Shown here one piece after another: positions 61,205 to 64,000 of a stretch of DNA of 64,000 bases. Source of the DNA: Berberis thunbergii (taxonomy: Eukaryota; Streptophyta; Magnoliopsida; Ranunculales; Berberidaceae). The stretch spans positions 62,001 to 126,000 of the forward strand of contig QNQO01000641.1 of NCBI GenBank assembly GCA_003290165.1, read 5' to 3'. Under the pieces are notes generated by a model. It was given only the letters and a program-made list of their open reading frames with translations. It was not told where the DNA came from and searched no databases. The first letter of the stretch is position 1. Every line of letters begins with the position of its first letter. The position numbers and the translations under genes were made by a program.

Positions 61205-61651
61205 CCAATGGAATGCTCAAAGATTATTTGCTTTCATCAACTAATATTTAGAAGTTGTTTGAAAGGTGCATAAAGTGATCGAATGTGCTGAATGAACAAG
61301 TGTGAATGACATTCAAACAATCTATACTATTTTCTTTATGAAGGATATAGCATAGCTTAAAAGACTTGAACCATCCGAGCTCCACACACCTCCACCTCCC
61401 TGAGGCTTTCCTAGTAATGAACCATACTTAGAAGGTGTCACCATTCCAATGGAATGCTCAAAGATTATTTGCTTTCATCAACATATATTTAGAAGTTGCT
61501 TGAAAGGTGCATAAAGTAATCGAATATACTGAATGACCAAAGTGTGAATGACATTCAAACTATCTATACCATTTTCTTTTTGAAGGCTATAGCATAGTTT
61601 ATATGCTTAGGCTCCATATATCTCCACCTCCCCGAGGTTTTCCTAGTTTTG
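61205..61651. repeat. Two-copy direct tandem duplication, period 241 bp
   Basis: The unit starting CCAATGGAATGCTCAAAGAT occurs at 61205 and 61446. It includes GCATAAAGT.ATCGAAT, GTGTGAATGACATTCAAAC and CTCCACCTCCC.GAGG.TTTCCTAG. The copies are about nine-tenths identical over some 200 bp. No coding frame spans it. Confidence 0.85.
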
Positions 61652-62580
61652 GGTGTGGGGTTTTATCTTAAAATGCCTTTAACATAAACTTCCGCTGTCT
61701 TGGGTCTTTCATCCGGGTCTCGGGTGTGAGGTTTTATCTTTAAATACCCATTGCTACTAAGGAGTGTATCATCTTTTTATAAACATTTGTGACAACTCTT
61801 ATTTACTTAATGTAAAACTATTCATGCAACACTTTTCAACAAACTTTATTTGAATTTTAACCGGATAGGATTATAACCATTACATATCAAACATGATATA
61901 ACCATTAAAGTTGTCTCACATTCAATCCAATCAAAATGTAAAAATCAAACTGATCTTCATTGAAGAATAAAAGAGAACCTCTTGACAAAATATCAAATCC
62001 TCCTGTCTTTACTTTTCTCATTCAGCAAACAAAATATCCATCAGAGAACCTCTCCAAGAAGTTGCTTTAAAATTATTTTATTAACTATGTCAGTAGCAGT
62101 AACTAGTAACCTTACCTTTTGACCTTTAAACACTCCACTAGAAAAGACATTCCTAGAAAAATAAAAATAAAAAACTTTTTTTTTCCAATAAAAAGAAACT
62201 TTAGACCCCCTATGAGATCTTATTTTATCACAGAACACACACCTATAGCTGGCCAGACCAATTTAATATATTTTTTTCCAGCAGAGGAAAAGAATATATT
62301 GGCTGAATAGATCACTCAAAATCTGAAGAAGGTCTGAATACATCTCTTAAATATATATTTTTTCTTTTTCAAATTCAAAATAAAATAAAATAAGTGATCT
62401 AAACAACAAAAACAAAACCCAGCAAACCAATGATCTCCACAGGGTATCAAATCCTGTTATCATACATTTTTTGGAGCCTGTTAGGGTTTAGGGCCGCTTC
62501 TCCTGCAACAAGGATTCTCTGTCAACTGTATTTTAAAATGACTTCAGTTACCATTAAAAATGCAGAAATTCTAATCGATC
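61652..62580. other. AT-rich intergenic DNA, nothing recognised
   Basis: A small repeated phrase (GGGTGTGGGGTTTTATCTT near 61649 and GGGTGTGAGGTTTTATCTTT near 61721) is present. No gene is supported. Confidence 0.4.
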
Positions 62581-62582
62581 TA

Positions 62583-62694
62583 GTTTGCTTGTCTGTTGGC
62601 TAGAATTACTCTTTTGTCTCTCATCTTTAAAGTGTTTGTGTTTTAAAGAGAATGAACAAAATGTGTAAATAAACTGACGAGACAAGCAAACCAG
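62583..62694. repeat. Imperfect foldback element related to that at 22833
   Basis: TTTGCTTGTCT at about 62584-62594 pairs with AGACAAGCAAA at about 62680-62690. The interior GTTTTAAAGAGAATGAA resembles, in reverse complement, the loop of the palindrome at 22833-22946. The two may be copies of one foldback MITE family with different arms. Confidence 0.45.
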
Positions 62695-63626
62695 GCCGGC
62701 TAGAATTACTCTTAAAAATGTTTGTACTCCTAGACCCTAGTGGGATTAGTTTTAATAAGAATAATTCATTTTCATAATCAAGTTTTTCAACTACACCTAG
62801 AAACTCTAATTCTTTATTTAATCAACAATCAACAATCAACGTAATCAGTTGCGAACGGATGTCTCCCAAGTCATCGTTTTTGTAGTTTTATATCAAACCA
62901 AGGACTTCACATATTTTGGTTCCACAAAGCATTGACGATGATTATTTTGGTTCCACGAAAAATACTAATCCTCTTTGGGTGAACCACATAAAACTGTAAA
63001 TATTGTGTGCTTATTTATCTTTTCAGGCTTCTTCATCCTTTTTTCGATATCGCTACAAGTGAAACCAATAAAATTAGCAAAATCCTGGTTGGTCAGCTAA
63101 CATCAGACATGCATTGAAGCCAGCAATATTGAACTTAGATTAAGATCAATAATAGGGTCTTTCAAAATGTTTGTTTAAGAACACTGAGATAATGATGAAC
63201 ATTAAGAAATCATAGTTTAACCCTTAGTTTAGCAGCAAATCAAGTCCACAGTTCCTCACATGGAGTGACAAGGTTCCAAAAACTAAACAAAAGAAGAAAA
63301 TTCATCACCAAAATAAAACATAAAAATATATATATATTAAAGATTGATAGAAAGAACAGTACATGGTTGGTTCTTGATCTTGAATGATGATTGGATGGGT
63401 TTGGCTTCTCTGGTTTCCATGCCATTAAATTTTTAATCCAAAGCCGTACAAACAAATATTACATCATTTCCCAAAAAGAAAAGCACAAAAGGGAAAGTAA
63501 TAAAACTTTACCTATGTACTGTCAAAAGTGGAGATTTTCATCAAACAAACACAAACACTCCCACTTCACTTCACCTTACCTTCACCACTTAATAAAATCT
63601 CTTGATTTTACTTACAAATCAGTGCG
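62695..63626. other. Intergenic DNA and 3' region of the right-edge gene
   Basis: AT-rich, with a short (AT)n run at about 63326-63338. It holds the likely 3' UTR of the minus-strand gene at the right edge. Nothing else was recognised. Confidence 0.4.
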
Positions 63627-64000
63627 TCAGAAGTACATCACCTTACCTTGCTGTGTCTTGTTTTCATCAATCAGCATGTTGTTAGCTACAACAATTGGCT
63701 TAATCTCTTCAACACTACCCATACCACCAAATTGATCTAATGGGGAAGTTTCTTCCCATAACCCATTTTGTTTCTCAATCCATCCACCACCACCACTGAG
63801 GATGAATTTTTGGTGTTCATCAACCCCATTGTAGAAAAAGCTCTCTAGAGGCATCTGACCACTTCCACCTCCACCACCACTAACATTAACATTAACATTA
63901 ACACCACCATATTGATGATCATATTGATCAATCTCTCTACTACCATAGCTGATTTGGTTACAACTTCCATCAGAGGAGCTACAACTTGGCTCACCTCCAA
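63627..64000 (-). CDS. C-terminal part of a probable transcription factor (possibly R2R3-MYB subgroup 14-like), cut by window edge
   Basis: An open frame runs in from the right edge to the TGA at 63627-63629, giving about 123 residues. It is Ser-, Asn- and Gly-rich, with a PSCSSSDGSCNQISYGS stretch, an NVNVNVSGGGGGSG run and a VMYF end. The SSSDGS block, the MLIDENK segment and the VMYF end remind me of the C-termini of RAX/MYB36-type MYB factors. No DNA-binding domain is visible because the 5' part lies outside the window. The family call is tentative. Confidence 0.45.
   Translation of the reverse strand, partial: GGEPSCSSSDGSCNQISYGSREIDQYDHQYGGVNVNVNVSGGGGGSGQMPLESFFYNGVDEHQKFILSGGGGWIEKQNGLWEETSPLDQFGGMGSVEEIKPIVVANNMLIDENKTQQGKVMYF

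Noticed and set aside
1..64000. Search for a novel defence system, toxin-antitoxin pair or metabolic cluster
   Set aside because: All well-supported genes belong to known plant families with unrelated roles. No grouping suggests a new system.

Overview
The window reads as nuclear DNA of a flowering plant (eudicot-like). Genes have many short exons with GT/AG junctions and AT-rich introns. Their proteins are recognisably plant-specific: an ABCG3-type half transporter, a PLS-class PPR protein with an E domain, a PTST-type starch protein and a plant GH29 fucosidase. The DNA between and inside the genes is full of plant-type transposons. No bacterial, organellar or viral gene block was seen.

Layout: 1-9.6 kb is transposon-rich. 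It holds the 3' end of an RTE-type LINE at the left edge, an inverted-repeat element, a decayed L1-type LINE (about 3.9-6.8 kb) and AT-rich DNA. An ABCG3-like transporter gene lies at 9656-15664 (+, 11 exons, 730 aa). The U11/U12-31K snRNP protein gene follows at 16351-17114 (+), with a one-base frameshift. From 17.2 to 23.8 kb there are LINE remnants, a 1.3 kb terminal-inverted-repeat element and a 116-bp palindrome. A plant FAD synthase-like gene occupies 23877-33131 (+, 16 exons, 515 aa) and has a 57-bp minisatellite in its first intron. A METTL21-like methyltransferase gene spans 35674-43891 (+, 9 exons, 313 aa). Its first intron contains a complete intronless PPR gene (36941-38767, +). 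Its fourth intron contains a young RTE LINE insertion with intact target-site duplications.

On the minus strand follow an alpha-L-fucosidase gene (44735-46856, 3 exons, 512 aa) and a PTST2/3-like starch-granule protein gene with a C-terminal CBM48 (47921-55307, 12 exons, 473 aa). From 55.7 to 60.5 kb there are three hAT-type elements with perfect 8-bp target-site duplications, one nested in another. At the right edge is the C-terminus of a minus-strand gene that may encode an R2R3-MYB factor.

The genes do not form one pathway. They are ordinary housekeeping and organelle-related plant genes: vesicle or membrane transport, minor-spliceosome function, flavin cofactor synthesis, protein methylation, organellar RNA processing, glycan trimming and starch initiation. 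I found no new multi-gene system. The most notable points are the gene-within-intron arrangement, the degenerate ATPase motifs of the transporter, the domain order of the FAD synthase, the stacked hAT insertions and an unusual number of small direct tandem duplications. Exon boundaries were assigned by reading splice signals and keeping the protein frame consistent; no transcript data were available.
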